From Candidatus Heimdallarchaeota archaeon (lineage in GTDB: Archaea > Asgardarchaeota > Heimdallarchaeia > Heimdallarchaeales > Heimdallarchaeaceae), in NCBI GenBank assembly GCA_023705905.1, contig BPTK01000002.1:1-36262 (forward strand): 36,262 bases of DNA, given 5' to 3'. Made by a program: the position numbers and the translations under genes. The first letter of the stretch is position 1. The number at the start of each line of letters is the position of its first letter. Positions 10,055-19,296 of this stretch are shown one piece after another. A model generated the notes under the pieces. The model searched no databases, was not told the DNA's origin, and saw only the letters and a list, made by a program, of their open reading frames with translations.

Positions 10055-11038
10055 TTATCGGATGGTTTCGTAATCTTGTATCCAATCAGCTACTTCGTCT
10101 AATCTTTGAATTTCGTCTTCATCTAATTTTACTTCTAAAGCACCTACATTTTCTTCTAACTGTTCCACACTATTAGCTCCTATTATTGGTGCTGTGATGA
10201 AATCTTTTGATATTACCCACGCTAAAGCTACTTGATGCATTTTGACTTCTTTAGAATCAGCAATCTCTTTTACTGTTTCATGTATTTTCCATCTCTTTTC
10301 AGAGAAATATCTTTTTTGAGATCCTTCACTTCTGGGTGTGTCAGGTAAATCGCCATCACGAGAGTATCTGTCAGTTAAGAAACCTCCAGCTAATGGACTG
10401 TAAGGTATTACACCCAAACCGTATTTCTTAATCACGTGGTACATTTGATGTTCAACAAGCATTCTTCTAACAATACTATATGGAGGTTGAACTGTTTCAA
10501 AACGTGCATATCCATTTTTTTCACTTACCCAGAACGATTCTACTAGCATCCATGGATGGATGTTGGAAGCACCTAGATAATTTATTACGCCTTTATCTAC
10601 AAGCAAATTGAGTGTATGTAGGGTTTCTTCTATTGGTGTATCATTGTCAAAACTATGAATTTGATAAAGATCAACCCAGTCAGTTTGCAGTCTTTTTAGA
10701 CTTGCCGCAATTGCTTGATGAACGTGTCTTCGAGACAATCCTCGATCATTAATATCATCTGACATCGAGCCACGAAGTTTAGTAGCGAGTACTAAATCAG
10801 TTCTTGTTCCCCTATCTTTCAACCAGCGCCCAATTATCTCTTCAGTTTTTCCTGTATAACTATTATCTGCCCAGTAACTGTAAACATCAGCTGTGTCAAA
10901 ACAATTGATACCTAACTCTAGAGCTCTATCCATGATTTTGAAGGATTCTTCCTCTTCTACTCTCCAACCCATCTGCATAGTGCCAAGAATTAGTGGGGCT
11001 ATCTTTATTCCTGTCGTGCCTAATCTTACGTATTCCAT
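10055..11038 (-). CDS. Aldo/keto reductase
   Basis: MEYVRLGTTGIKIAPLILGTMQMGW, GINCFDTADVYSYW, DWVDLYQIHSFD, YLGASNIHPW. The internal Met gives the conventional AKR N-terminus; the ORF extends to 11080. Confidence 0.93.
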   Translation of the reverse strand: MEYVRLGTTGIKIAPLILGTMQMGWRVEEEESFKIMDRALELGINCFDTADVYSYWADNSYTGKTEEIIGRWLKDRGTRTDLVLATKLRGSMSDDINDRGLSRRHVHQAIAASLKRLQTDWVDLYQIHSFDNDTPIEETLHTLNLLVDKGVINYLGASNIHPWMLVESFWVSEKNGYARFETVQPPYSIVRRMLVEHQMYHVIKKYGLGVIPYSPLAGGFLTDRYSRDGDLPDTPRSEGSQKRYFSEKRWKIHETVKEIADSKEVKMHQVALAWVISKDFITAPIIGANSVEQLEENVGALEVKLDEDEIQRLDEVADWIQDYETIR

Positions 11039-11076
11039 AGCATATGATACGTGACGGTAAAATAAAAGAATTAGCT

Positions 11077-11664
11077 TCAATCAACATTTTTCGATGCGAT
11101 TTCTTCATACTTGAAACAGTAAGTCATATGGTCATTTACCATTCCTACAGCTTGCATAAACGCATAGATTATAGTGCTACCCACGAAATTCATACCTCGT
11201 TTCTTCAAATCCTTAGAAATTTTATCAGAAAGTTCAGTTTTAGCAGGTACTTCTTTCCAAGTTTTGAAACCATTGTTTATCGGTTTATTGTCAACAAAAG
11301 CCCAGAGATATTTATCAAAGGAACCGAACTCTTCGCGAATAGCTAGGAAGGCTTTTGCGTTTTGAACAGCTGAACGCACCTTCAATTTATTTCTAACAAT
11401 GCCTTCATCACTTAGTAGCCTCTCAATATCCTTCTCTACATATTTTGCAACTTTGTTAAAGTCAAAACCATCTAGAGCCTTTCTATAGTTCTTTCTTTTG
11501 TTAAGGATAGTATTCCAATTCAAACCAGCTTGTGCTCCTTCTAAGATTATAAATTCAAAAAGAACTTGATCATCATGAACAGGAGTGCCCCACTCTTTAT
11601 CGTGATACTCTCTTGAAAGCTCACTTTTATCTCCCCAACATCTTTTTACATCCATAATTATCAC
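11077..11664 (-). CDS. tag: DNA-3-methyladenine glycosylase I
   Basis: RCWGDKSELSREYHDKEWGTPVHDDQVLFEFIILEGAQAGLNWNTIL, FVGSTIIYAFMQAVGMVNDHMTYCF (Zn-binding H/C). Confidence 0.92.
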   Translation of the reverse strand: MIIMDVKRCWGDKSELSREYHDKEWGTPVHDDQVLFEFIILEGAQAGLNWNTILNKRKNYRKALDGFDFNKVAKYVEKDIERLLSDEGIVRNKLKVRSAVQNAKAFLAIREEFGSFDKYLWAFVDNKPINNGFKTWKEVPAKTELSDKISKDLKKRGMNFVGSTIIYAFMQAVGMVNDHMTYCFKYEEIASKNVD

Positions 11665-11715
11665 CTAATAAATTTAGAGTTTTAAAATTGTTTATCTTTT
11701 CTGTAGAACAAAAAA

Positions 11716-11976
11716 TTAGCTCTTGGAATTGGCTTCCGGTTTAGCAAACTTTTCACGTACTGATTGGAAAACTTTCGAGATAAGTGAATTTGTATCGTCA
11801 TTTACAGCATCTTTAATCACGTTATCTCTATTTACATGAAGTAATCGATGTTCTCCTAAACAGTGTGGATGTAACATGACTTTACATTTGTTACATACAG
11901 CAAAACTTGCTCCACATGTTTTTTTCGCTTGTCCTATGGGTTTTCCACAGTGTCCACATTTGCCGAATATAGCCAT
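11716..11976 (-). CDS. Small zinc-ribbon/B-box-like protein
   Basis: MAIFGKCGHCGKPIGQAKKTCGASFAVCNKCKVMLHPHCLGEHRLLHVNRD: multiple CxxC and C/H pairs; start trimmed from the longer ORF (to 12189), whose N-terminal extension is antisense to the tnpB remnant. Confidence 0.7.
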   Translation of the reverse strand: MAIFGKCGHCGKPIGQAKKTCGASFAVCNKCKVMLHPHCLGEHRLLHVNRDNVIKDAVNDDTNSLISKVFQSVREKFAKPEANSKS

Positions 11977-12013
11977 AATTGACTTCGCGATATAGACACT
12001 TATGAAGATATTC

Positions 12014-12534
12014 TCTGTAACTCTGTAATAAACACAACTTACTAAACAAGTAGGGGAAACTTGAGGGTTTTTAATAGGAAAATACCCACAAACTATTGAT
12101 GGTAGAAGTGTTACGCGCAGAAGTGATGGAAACAACAGGTAAGGTTGCGAAAAAAGACCACTCAACTCTTTGTGATTGTGCCCTTTCATAAATTGATCAA
12201 ATTGCTGGAGTATGAAGCTGCAGAAGTAGGGATACAGGTGGAATTAGTAGATGAAAGTTACACCTCTAAATGCAGTTTCCTCGATAATGAGTTTCCCCAA
12301 AAATGCTCAAGGTACAAAGGGAAAAGAATCCAACGAGGATTGTTCCGTTCTGCACAAGGACAGTTGATCAATGCTGATGTCAATGCAGCGTTCAATATTT
12401 TACTTAAAAGCGATCCGCAAGCATTACCCAAACGTGATGTGGGCGGGGTAGGAGGGTACGTGATGTACCCACTCAGAGTGAGCTATCCAGCGATGAAACT
12501 CTAAGAAAGGTTGCAGTAACTACAGAGTTACAGA
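12014..12534. mobile_element. Remnant element bounded by a 14-bp inverted repeat enclosing the tnpB fragment
   Basis: tctgtaactctgta at 12014-12027 and its exact reverse complement tacagagttacaga at 12521-12534; the right copy overlaps a GTAACT-acag-AGTTAC hairpin (12516-12531) just after the tnpB stop. Confidence 0.5.
12145..12504 (+). pseudogene. TnpB (IS200/IS605-family OrfB) C-terminal remnant
   Basis: VPFHKLIKLLEYEAAEVGIQVELVDESYTSKCSFLDNE, KGKRIQRGLFRSAQGQLINADVNAAFNIL, GGYVMYPLRVSY match the TnpB C-terminus (RuvC-III ADxNxAxNI). The N-terminal two thirds are missing. Confidence 0.85.
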
Positions 12535-12596
12535 AAATCACATCATGAAGCTAACTTATTAGGAGAAAGGGCAAAAGCTAAGATTGTACAACTTGT

Positions 12597-13721
12597 TTAA
12601 CATTTCTTGAATCTTTTTCTGTACCAAAACGAAACAGGAAATATAACAAAAATAATGAAAAATGTATAACCACTTGCACCGTCAATTAAGTTGTATTTTA
12701 TTTCTAAAATCTCCAATCCACCACTTTTATCTGCAACATAAATTAGATTGTCACGTAAACACAACCCTAAAGCTTGTCCCCCATCAAAATAATGACCTAA
12801 TTCAATTGGTTGAGAGAAATTTGAGAAATCTATTATTTTCAATCCTCCTGTTACAGCAGCTTCATACACTAAACTATCTTCTATAATTATGTGTGATGAT
12901 GAACCCACATCGTTATAGGAACTCGAAAAATAAGGAGAAGAAGGATTTTCATAGTTTATGATTTCAAAATTATACTCCCATGTTGAGTAAAAAACTAAAC
13001 TCTCATTCACACAGATATCCATGACTGTTCCAAGAGTTGTATAAGTGGAGATGTGAGAAGGAGTGGTGGGATCTGTTATATCCAGCAGTGTTAAAGAAGT
13101 ATGAGAGCCATTTATTATTGAACCAATAAAACAAAGATTTTCTTTGATAACCAGTGTTCGCACATCACCTATGTCTGTATAATTTCCTATTTTGACAGGG
13201 GTGGCGGAGGTGCTAACATCGATGATTTCCAAACCATTGCTACCATCAGCAATGTAAACGAGATTATTGTCATAGATTATACCTTGCGAATAAGTACGGT
13301 CATCGTTGTAACGACCCACTTCTAGGGGATTAGTTGGATCGCTAATATCAAAAATATACAGACCTTGGAATAAACTTGTAACATAGGCTTTGTTCGAATC
13401 CATATCTAAATCAAAAAAGTATGAGTTTGGAATGCTTACAAAAGCTAGTTCAACGGGATTAGATGGGGAAGTAACATCAATAATATGAAAACCTGTAAAA
13501 TCATCAGTAAGGTAAGCAATATCATCAATTACTTCAACACACACTGCACTTCCTCCGGTTAGTATCTGGCCAATTTCTGTAATTTCAACAGATTCATAAT
13601 TACTTGTAGCTAAAACTAAATTTGAGGAAATAGAAAACAGAGTAATAAGAATAAATGCAGTGATGAAGGATAGAATTTGGTCTCTAACAAGATGAAATCT
13701 CATGAGAAGTTGGGGTTTCAA
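12597..13721 (-). CDS. Surface-anchored LVIVD-repeat (beta-propeller-like) protein
   Basis: Signal-like N-terminus, recurring units such as GFHIIDVTSPSNPVELA / GLYIFDISDPTNPLEVGRY / GLEIIDVSTSATPVKIGNY / GLKIIDFSNFSQPIELGHY, C-terminal TM plus basic tail. Confidence 0.85.
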   Translation of the reverse strand: MKPQLLMRFHLVRDQILSFITAFILITLFSISSNLVLATSNYESVEITEIGQILTGGSAVCVEVIDDIAYLTDDFTGFHIIDVTSPSNPVELAFVSIPNSYFFDLDMDSNKAYVTSLFQGLYIFDISDPTNPLEVGRYNDDRTYSQGIIYDNNLVYIADGSNGLEIIDVSTSATPVKIGNYTDIGDVRTLVIKENLCFIGSIINGSHTSLTLLDITDPTTPSHISTYTTLGTVMDICVNESLVFYSTWEYNFEIINYENPSSPYFSSSYNDVGSSSHIIIEDSLVYEAAVTGGLKIIDFSNFSQPIELGHYFDGGQALGLCLRDNLIYVADKSGGLEILEIKYNLIDGASGYTFFIIFVIFPVSFWYRKRFKKC

Positions 13722-13784
13722 ACACTTATAACGTTTATATGAAAAGGGGGAAAAAAAACAAGAAAAAAGAAAGAACTTGATGAA

Positions 13785-15236
13785 TTACAAGTCCATTTCT
13801 TTTAGTTTTACCTTAATGTCAGCTACTTTCTCCTTATTCAAAGTATTAAGTTTCCAGAAAACAAGTGCTCCAATTATAACTAGTATAGCTGGAATTAGTG
13901 CTAAATGGAAATTGATTCCCCATAGAGCTAGGTCTGTCTGAGTAGCTGCGTTAGGATCTGAATCGAAACCTGTTAGCTCATGTAGAGCCCAGAAGGATAG
14001 AGCTTGGACAGCAAAGGATAATCGTCCGAAAAATGCTCGAAAACCTAAGAATATCCCATCATTTCTTTTTCCTGTTTTCACAACTATTTCATCTATTGAA
14101 TCAGCCATAGCTGGAGTCATGATAAGCCAAAAGCCACCGAAACTCATTCCCCAAAATACCAAAGCGATAATGAATCCAATTTGACTACGAAGGAAAATCA
14201 TTGGGATGAAACTTGCACCAATTAGTAGGGCAGCTATCGTAATCATCTTTTGATTGTTTTGAACCCTTTTTATGAAGTATAGCCAGATTGGAATTGAGAT
14301 TAAAGCTCCTGCTAGCATGGCAGCAAAAATAGGTGTTGTTTTTGACACATCACCTAAGAAATATTTTCCAACGTAGTGAATACTTCCTGTTAGTGACATG
14401 GTAGCAGCTTGATAGAAGAAGAAAAGTAGAATAAAGGCAACGAAGTTTCTATGGGTAAAAGCTTTTCTTAACTGTTTGAAGAATCCTTCCTTTTCCTCAG
14501 TTTCAACGCTTTTCATGTACCGTTCAATCATTCTAGGAGTTTCTTTTACTCCAGGTATCATTGCAAAGATTAGTATAAAACCTGCAATAGAAAACACCCA
14601 GCCATTAGTGACAAAAGTAGACGAAGTACCATAGTCAACTATGAATGTGGGAAGCAAAGCTCCAGCGGCAATACCGAAAACCCCAATTACGATTGCAATG
14701 CTTGCAGCTTTGTTACGAACCTTATGACTTCTAAATTTATCAACAAAGGTACTCTGATAATTAACCTCCCAGATAGAGTAAAGGGTATCATACAAACATA
14801 TAGTCAACACCATCCAAGTAAAAACTGCACCTTGACTTGATCTTATAGAGGTAGGGACAGCAAATATGAGAACAAAGGAAAAGACCCAGACAAGTGCTCC
14901 AAAAATAATCCATGGAAAACGTCTTCCAAGTTTTTTGGAAAGAAAAGTTGGTTTCTCTGTAAGAAAACCAATAATAGGATCATTTACTGCATTCCAAATG
15001 GAGTAAATAACAATAGCAAGAGTAACCATCCATGTCGCCAAACCAAGTTCTGTCTCGAAATAAAAGAAAACAAGAGCACCAAAAGCACCAGTAAAGAATT
15101 CAGCTTGGAACTTTCCAATACCATATGAAGCCATTATCCCAGTAGATCGCAGATTAGACTTTGGTGAAGTATCAGATGATTCTTCATCAAAAGATGTGGA
15201 TTTAACAGAATCGTTTTCATTAACCATGGTTTTCAA
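13785..15236 (-). CDS. MFS transporter, GPH (glycoside-pentoside-hexuronide) sugar:cation symporter type
   Basis: About 12 TM segments; NDPIIGFLTEKPTFLSKKLGRRFPWIIFGALVW matches the GPH-family N-terminal motif. Confidence 0.85.
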   Translation of the reverse strand: MKTMVNENDSVKSTSFDEESSDTSPKSNLRSTGIMASYGIGKFQAEFFTGAFGALVFFYFETELGLATWMVTLAIVIYSIWNAVNDPIIGFLTEKPTFLSKKLGRRFPWIIFGALVWVFSFVLIFAVPTSIRSSQGAVFTWMVLTICLYDTLYSIWEVNYQSTFVDKFRSHKVRNKAASIAIVIGVFGIAAGALLPTFIVDYGTSSTFVTNGWVFSIAGFILIFAMIPGVKETPRMIERYMKSVETEEKEGFFKQLRKAFTHRNFVAFILLFFFYQAATMSLTGSIHYVGKYFLGDVSKTTPIFAAMLAGALISIPIWLYFIKRVQNNQKMITIAALLIGASFIPMIFLRSQIGFIIALVFWGMSFGGFWLIMTPAMADSIDEIVVKTGKRNDGIFLGFRAFFGRLSFAVQALSFWALHELTGFDSDPNAATQTDLALWGINFHLALIPAILVIIGALVFWKLNTLNKEKVADIKVKLKEMDL

Positions 15237-15293
15237 AAGATATAGTTTTTAAAAAAGCTTCTGCAAAAAATAAAGGTTTAAAAGAAAAAGGAA

Positions 15294-15401
15294 TGGTGCC
15301 CAGAGCGTGATTATCAACTTTCAGAACGCATCTGAAATGGTTCTTGAACACGCGACAACAGGATCTTCAGTCCTGCGCTCTCCCAGCTAAGCTATCTAGG
15401 C
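15294..15401 (-). tRNA. tRNA-Phe (GAA) with encoded CCA and an approximately 32-nt intron in the T-loop
   Basis: Minus strand: acceptor GCCTAGA / TCTGGGC + A + CCA (7 bp, one G-T); D-stem GCTT/GAGC; anticodon arm CAGGA-CTGAAGA-TCCTG (GAA); T-stem GCGTG/CACGC. 39 nt lie between the T-stem strands instead of 7. Removing 32 nt restores TTCAAAT and a 76-nt tRNA including CCA. Confidence 0.9.
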
Positions 15402-15558
15402 AACATTGTTCTATCTTTTGTTCTTAACAGTTCCATTAAAAGTTTTTTGTTCTATTTCCCTTTCTATTTACTATTATTATGTTGTATTTTCACTCTAGGT
15501 TAATTTTTTACAAATATTAACGTTTAATAGAGCCCAAGTTCTTTTCAACTTGAGAATT

Positions 15559-16119
15559 ATGTCACAAAATCGCTATTATTCTAAGAAAGATTACAAAGGA
15601 GATTATTCTGCTTTTGGTACAGCAGCTGTATTCATTGTTATAGGTATTTTATCTTTAGTGTTTCAACGCTATAGTATAGCTTTCATAGGTTTGGCTAGTT
15701 GGGGTTATTGGTTTTTTATTCCAGCTTTTTTCACTCTAATTGGTGCTATCAGTCATGTAGACTCTGATCGTCGTATGAGAAATAATGTTGCAAATGCTGT
15801 CCAAAATCGAGGAGACAGTGCAGTTAAACTTGAAGTTTTAGCTGAAGAAACTGGTATTAAACCTAAGAATGTTCTTCGCGTTCTTGTTGATTTGCGTAAT
15901 GCTAATCAAGTTAAGTATCGTTATGATACAGAATCAGGCGAGATCATGCTTGGTGAAACAATTAAGTATGAAAAAGCGCCAGAATTTACAGAACCCATCT
16001 CTCAGAAACAATTGGATGTTATTTATCCTTCTGGTGAGGTTAACTTCTGCCCCTATTGTGGTCATAAGGCTAGTGTAGGTATGCAATTTTGTGAGAATTG
16101 TGGTTCAAAGTTATCATAA
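15559..16119 (+). CDS. Membrane protein with cytoplasmic winged-helix-like region and C-terminal zinc ribbon
   Basis: TM segments FGTAAVFIVIGILSLVF and YWFFIPAFFTLIGAI; helical region VKLEVLAEETGIKPKNVLRVLVDLRNANQVKYRYD; CPYCGHKASVGMQFCENCGSKLS. Confidence 0.7.
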   Translation: MSQNRYYSKKDYKGDYSAFGTAAVFIVIGILSLVFQRYSIAFIGLASWGYWFFIPAFFTLIGAISHVDSDRRMRNNVANAVQNRGDSAVKLEVLAEETGIKPKNVLRVLVDLRNANQVKYRYDTESGEIMLGETIKYEKAPEFTEPISQKQLDVIYPSGEVNFCPYCGHKASVGMQFCENCGSKLS

Positions 16120-16141
16120 TAACGCTTATTTTCTTTTTTCT

Positions 16142-17074
16142 TTATTTGTTAAATGTCAGATGTACTACATCTCCGTCTGCTAATTCGTAGCTTATTCCAA
16201 CTCTTTTTCTTCTCCCATTTGACCCGCCTTCAAGCACTATAGCATCTTTAAAAATCTCAACCTTTCCTTTTCCTATTTTTTTAGTTACATCTTTTATTGT
16301 TAGTTGATCCTTGAAGAATACTATTGGAAAATCTTCTATTTTGTTAAAAGAATCCATTGTAAATATTCTCACAGGTTTCGTTACTTCTACCATTGTGTTC
16401 CTTACAGTTTCAAGATCTTCGTTTGAAACCATCTTCAAACCTGTCGACAACATTACTTCTAACTTCTTATCATAAACAATGAATGCAGGTATTGTTCTTG
16501 GGTTTGTTTGAATAAAACCATCTTCCATCCTTTCTGATTTTACATGTATATTGTTCTTTTTCAGTTCAGCTAGTACTAGCTTAAAGTCTTTTATCGAGCG
16601 CCCTAGAATCAATAGACAATCTGTTGAGTGAATAATGGCTAGATGTGACTTATCACCATCCCAACACCCTTCATATATTGCTGGTAGCTCCACTAATTGA
16701 AAATTCACTTTGTCATGCTTTAAAGCGCCGTATTGTGGTTCAGTTGTTGTATAGGGATAATCTGCAACAAGGAAATCGGTTCCACAAAGATTGTTGATTA
16801 GAGTACTCTTTCCACTGTTTGCTGCTCCAATCACTACAAATTGCGGTGTTTCTTTCTTAGTATGGCCAGTTTTGCGAGAGGCTTTTTTCGCTTGTTCAAC
16901 GGTTTCTATTTCTTTTAACTCTCGCCTCAATTTATCCTTGATTTTTCTATAGTCGCCAACATCAAATTGAATCTCTTTCAGTAATAAACGAATTTCTTTT
17001 GCACGATCGTCTCCTACCTTCCCTTTAAGACGACCATTAATTTCATCCATCATTGCACTATAAGGTTTAGGCAT
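16142..17074 (-). CDS. Divergent DRG/Obg-like GTPase with C-terminal TGS-like domain
   Basis: P-loop GAANSGKS, DYPYTTTEPQYG (G2), VELPAIYEG (G3 position), C-terminal GISYELADGDVVHLTF (TGS-like), DRG-like helical N-terminus. Confidence 0.8.
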   Translation of the reverse strand: MPKPYSAMMDEINGRLKGKVGDDRAKEIRLLLKEIQFDVGDYRKIKDKLRRELKEIETVEQAKKASRKTGHTKKETPQFVVIGAANSGKSTLINNLCGTDFLVADYPYTTTEPQYGALKHDKVNFQLVELPAIYEGCWDGDKSHLAIIHSTDCLLILGRSIKDFKLVLAELKKNNIHVKSERMEDGFIQTNPRTIPAFIVYDKKLEVMLSTGLKMVSNEDLETVRNTMVEVTKPVRIFTMDSFNKIEDFPIVFFKDQLTIKDVTKKIGKGKVEIFKDAIVLEGGSNGRRKRVGISYELADGDVVHLTFNK

Positions 17075-17119
17075 TCGAATAACCAGTTATGATTTTAATT
17101 AAACTATTTTGAATGCTTA

Positions 17120-17992
17120 TTAATCTTGTTTAGCCGTTGCCTCTTTAACTAATCTCTCACTTAACTCCCATAAGAAATCTTGATTTTTTTCGTCTTTGGT
17201 CATCTTTGCTGTTTTTGATTCTTTACAATCAGTAAAGTATTTTCCAGTTATTCCTTCCAAATCATTAGAAGACGCAACATACACTGAAGTTTCTGCACCT
17301 TGTTCAACTGTGCGATTGGTTGGTATGAGATCAGACATTTTTCTGAAAAATTTAGAAAGTCCAATAGTAGTCATCTGTGTTTTTACATGTCCGGGATTTA
17401 CGGAGTTCACCGTCACTTTCGTTCCCTCTAGTTCTCTAACAAGTTTATTGGTAAACAGTACCATTGCAGTTTTGGAATTGCTATAAGCTTGTTGTCCCAT
17501 GTATCCTTTTTCCAAAAGAGGATCTTTCATCTTGATTTTGAAGTATCTATGAATGTTGGAAGAGAGATTGATAATTCTAGACGGAGAATTTCCCTTAAGG
17601 AGAGGAAGTAATAGTTCTGTAAGATAATAATGAGCTAAATAATTTACAGCAAAAGTACTTTCATATCCATCTTGCGTAGTTGTTCTTTGCATATGGAACA
17701 CTCCAGCATTGTTTATTAAAACGTGTAAATTAGTTTTAGTGTGTAGAAACTCTTCTGCAAAACGTTTTACATCTCTTAATGATGCCAAATCACAGATTAA
17801 TAGCTCAATATTGTTGTTGTCTGTTGACTGAATTATTTCTTCTTTAGCTTGCTCTCCTTTTTCCTTGTTGCGACAAACCATTATTATATGAGAACCTAAA
17901 ACAGCTAATTGTCTTGCTGTTTCCTTCCCTATTCCGGTATTAGCTCCTGTAATCATACAGGTTTTTCCTTTTATCCAAGTATCCTTTGACAT
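17120..17992 (-). CDS. Short-chain dehydrogenase/reductase, retinol-dehydrogenase-like
   Basis: TGANTGIGKETARQLA, CDLASLRDV, LINNAGVF, NLSSNIHRYF...YSNSKTAMVLF, VNSVNPGHVKT. Confidence 0.92.
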   Translation of the reverse strand: MSKDTWIKGKTCMITGANTGIGKETARQLAVLGSHIIMVCRNKEKGEQAKEEIIQSTDNNNIELLICDLASLRDVKRFAEEFLHTKTNLHVLINNAGVFHMQRTTTQDGYESTFAVNYLAHYYLTELLLPLLKGNSPSRIINLSSNIHRYFKIKMKDPLLEKGYMGQQAYSNSKTAMVLFTNKLVRELEGTKVTVNSVNPGHVKTQMTTIGLSKFFRKMSDLIPTNRTVEQGAETSVYVASSNDLEGITGKYFTDCKESKTAKMTKDEKNQDFLWELSERLVKEATAKQD

Positions 17993-18090
17993 TGTATCAT
18001 ATTAAATGCTGATTTTTTCAATATTAAACATTCGTTGAAACAAAAATTTTATGCGAATAATTTATTAACAATTTAAAGTTTACGAGTTCC

Positions 18091-19296
18091 ATGAGTTCAG
18101 AAAAATCTAAAGTTTATTTTGGTTCTTTTCAGCATGGAAGAAGCTCTGTTTTTGCTTCCTTTGCTGCTAAACTAGATAAAATTGTAGAAATCCTATTGGA
18201 GCAAACTCCCATTGAGAAAAAGGATAAAGTGGCTGTTAAGATGCATCTAGGTTTCAATGATGGTTACCAAACTATTCCTGTTTTCTTTGTTCGTCGAATT
18301 GTTGAAGCTATCAAGAAAGCTGGAGGTTATCCGTTTGTAACAGATAACCCAACCAGTGTTTACAATGCTGTTAATCGAGGTTATACATCCGAAACTTGTG
18401 GTTGTCCCATTATTCCTATTGCTGGAATTAAAGACGGTTATACCAAACCTGTTGAGATTAACTACAGAGGAATAGATACTCTCGACCTAGCAGGTGCTCT
18501 TATTGATGCGGATGTCTTAGTCGATCTCGCTCATGCAAAAGGGCATGGAGCTTGCGGTTATGGAGGAGCGATCAAGAATCTTGCTTTGGGCGGTTATTCT
18601 GGTCCAACAAGATGGAGAAAAATACATGGTGCATCATCTATAGATGAATATTGGGATAAAGCAAAAGGAACACCAGAACTTGCACAGAAACTTGTAGAAT
18701 CATGTCCATATGGAGCACTAAGTTATGATGAGGAAAAAGATAATCTAAGAAGGAATTATCATGACTGCAGACAATGTTATACTTGTTTACAAGTTGATGG
18801 CGGATTGGGAGCAGTTAAACTACCAAGAGAAAGTTATAGCGCATTTCAAGAAATGATGGCTATAGCAACACAAAAGGTGCTGGAAACATTCAAACCAGAA
18901 AAAGTGATGTACATAAACTTTCTAAATCAAATCACCACCTACTGTGATTGTCTAGGTTTTGGTCAACTTCCTATTGTTAATGACATTGGTGTTGTTGGTA
19001 GTAAAGATATTATTGCAATTGAAACAGCTACACTTGATTTAATCAAGAAGGAGGGGTTAATTGAGAAAAACATTCCTCCATACTTTAAGCATGTCAACCT
19101 TAATCCAGACGACGATCTTCATCCCTTCACAAGAGTTCATGGACCTTACAAAGATCCTTATGAAACAGTGAAATTTGCTGAGAAAAGGGGGTTAGGTACT
19201 TCCAATTATGAATTAATAGAAATTCTATCCCCTGAAGAAACAGCTAAGATGAAACCACCAAAAAGAGTTTTCGAAGGAGAACCTACCTTCTTCTAA
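18091..19296 (+). CDS. DUF362-family Fe-S-type protein
   Basis: VAVKMHLGFNDGYQTIPVFFVRRIVEAIKKAGGYPFVTDNPT, LVDLAHAKGHGACGYGGAIKNLALG, Cys cluster CPYGAL...CRQCYTC. Confidence 0.85.
   Translation: MSSEKSKVYFGSFQHGRSSVFASFAAKLDKIVEILLEQTPIEKKDKVAVKMHLGFNDGYQTIPVFFVRRIVEAIKKAGGYPFVTDNPTSVYNAVNRGYTSETCGCPIIPIAGIKDGYTKPVEINYRGIDTLDLAGALIDADVLVDLAHAKGHGACGYGGAIKNLALGGYSGPTRWRKIHGASSIDEYWDKAKGTPELAQKLVESCPYGALSYDEEKDNLRRNYHDCRQCYTCLQVDGGLGAVKLPRESYSAFQEMMAIATQKVLETFKPEKVMYINFLNQITTYCDCLGFGQLPIVNDIGVVGSKDIIAIETATLDLIKKEGLIEKNIPPYFKHVNLNPDDDLHPFTRVHGPYKDPYETVKFAEKRGLGTSNYELIEILSPEETAKMKPPKRVFEGEPTFF

Noticed and set aside
11977-12189. N-terminal extension of the zinc-ribbon ORF (MKGHNHKELSGLF...)
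   Set aside because: Crosses the left inverted repeat and runs antisense to the tnpB remnant; the Met at 11976 directly precedes the zinc-ribbon domain.
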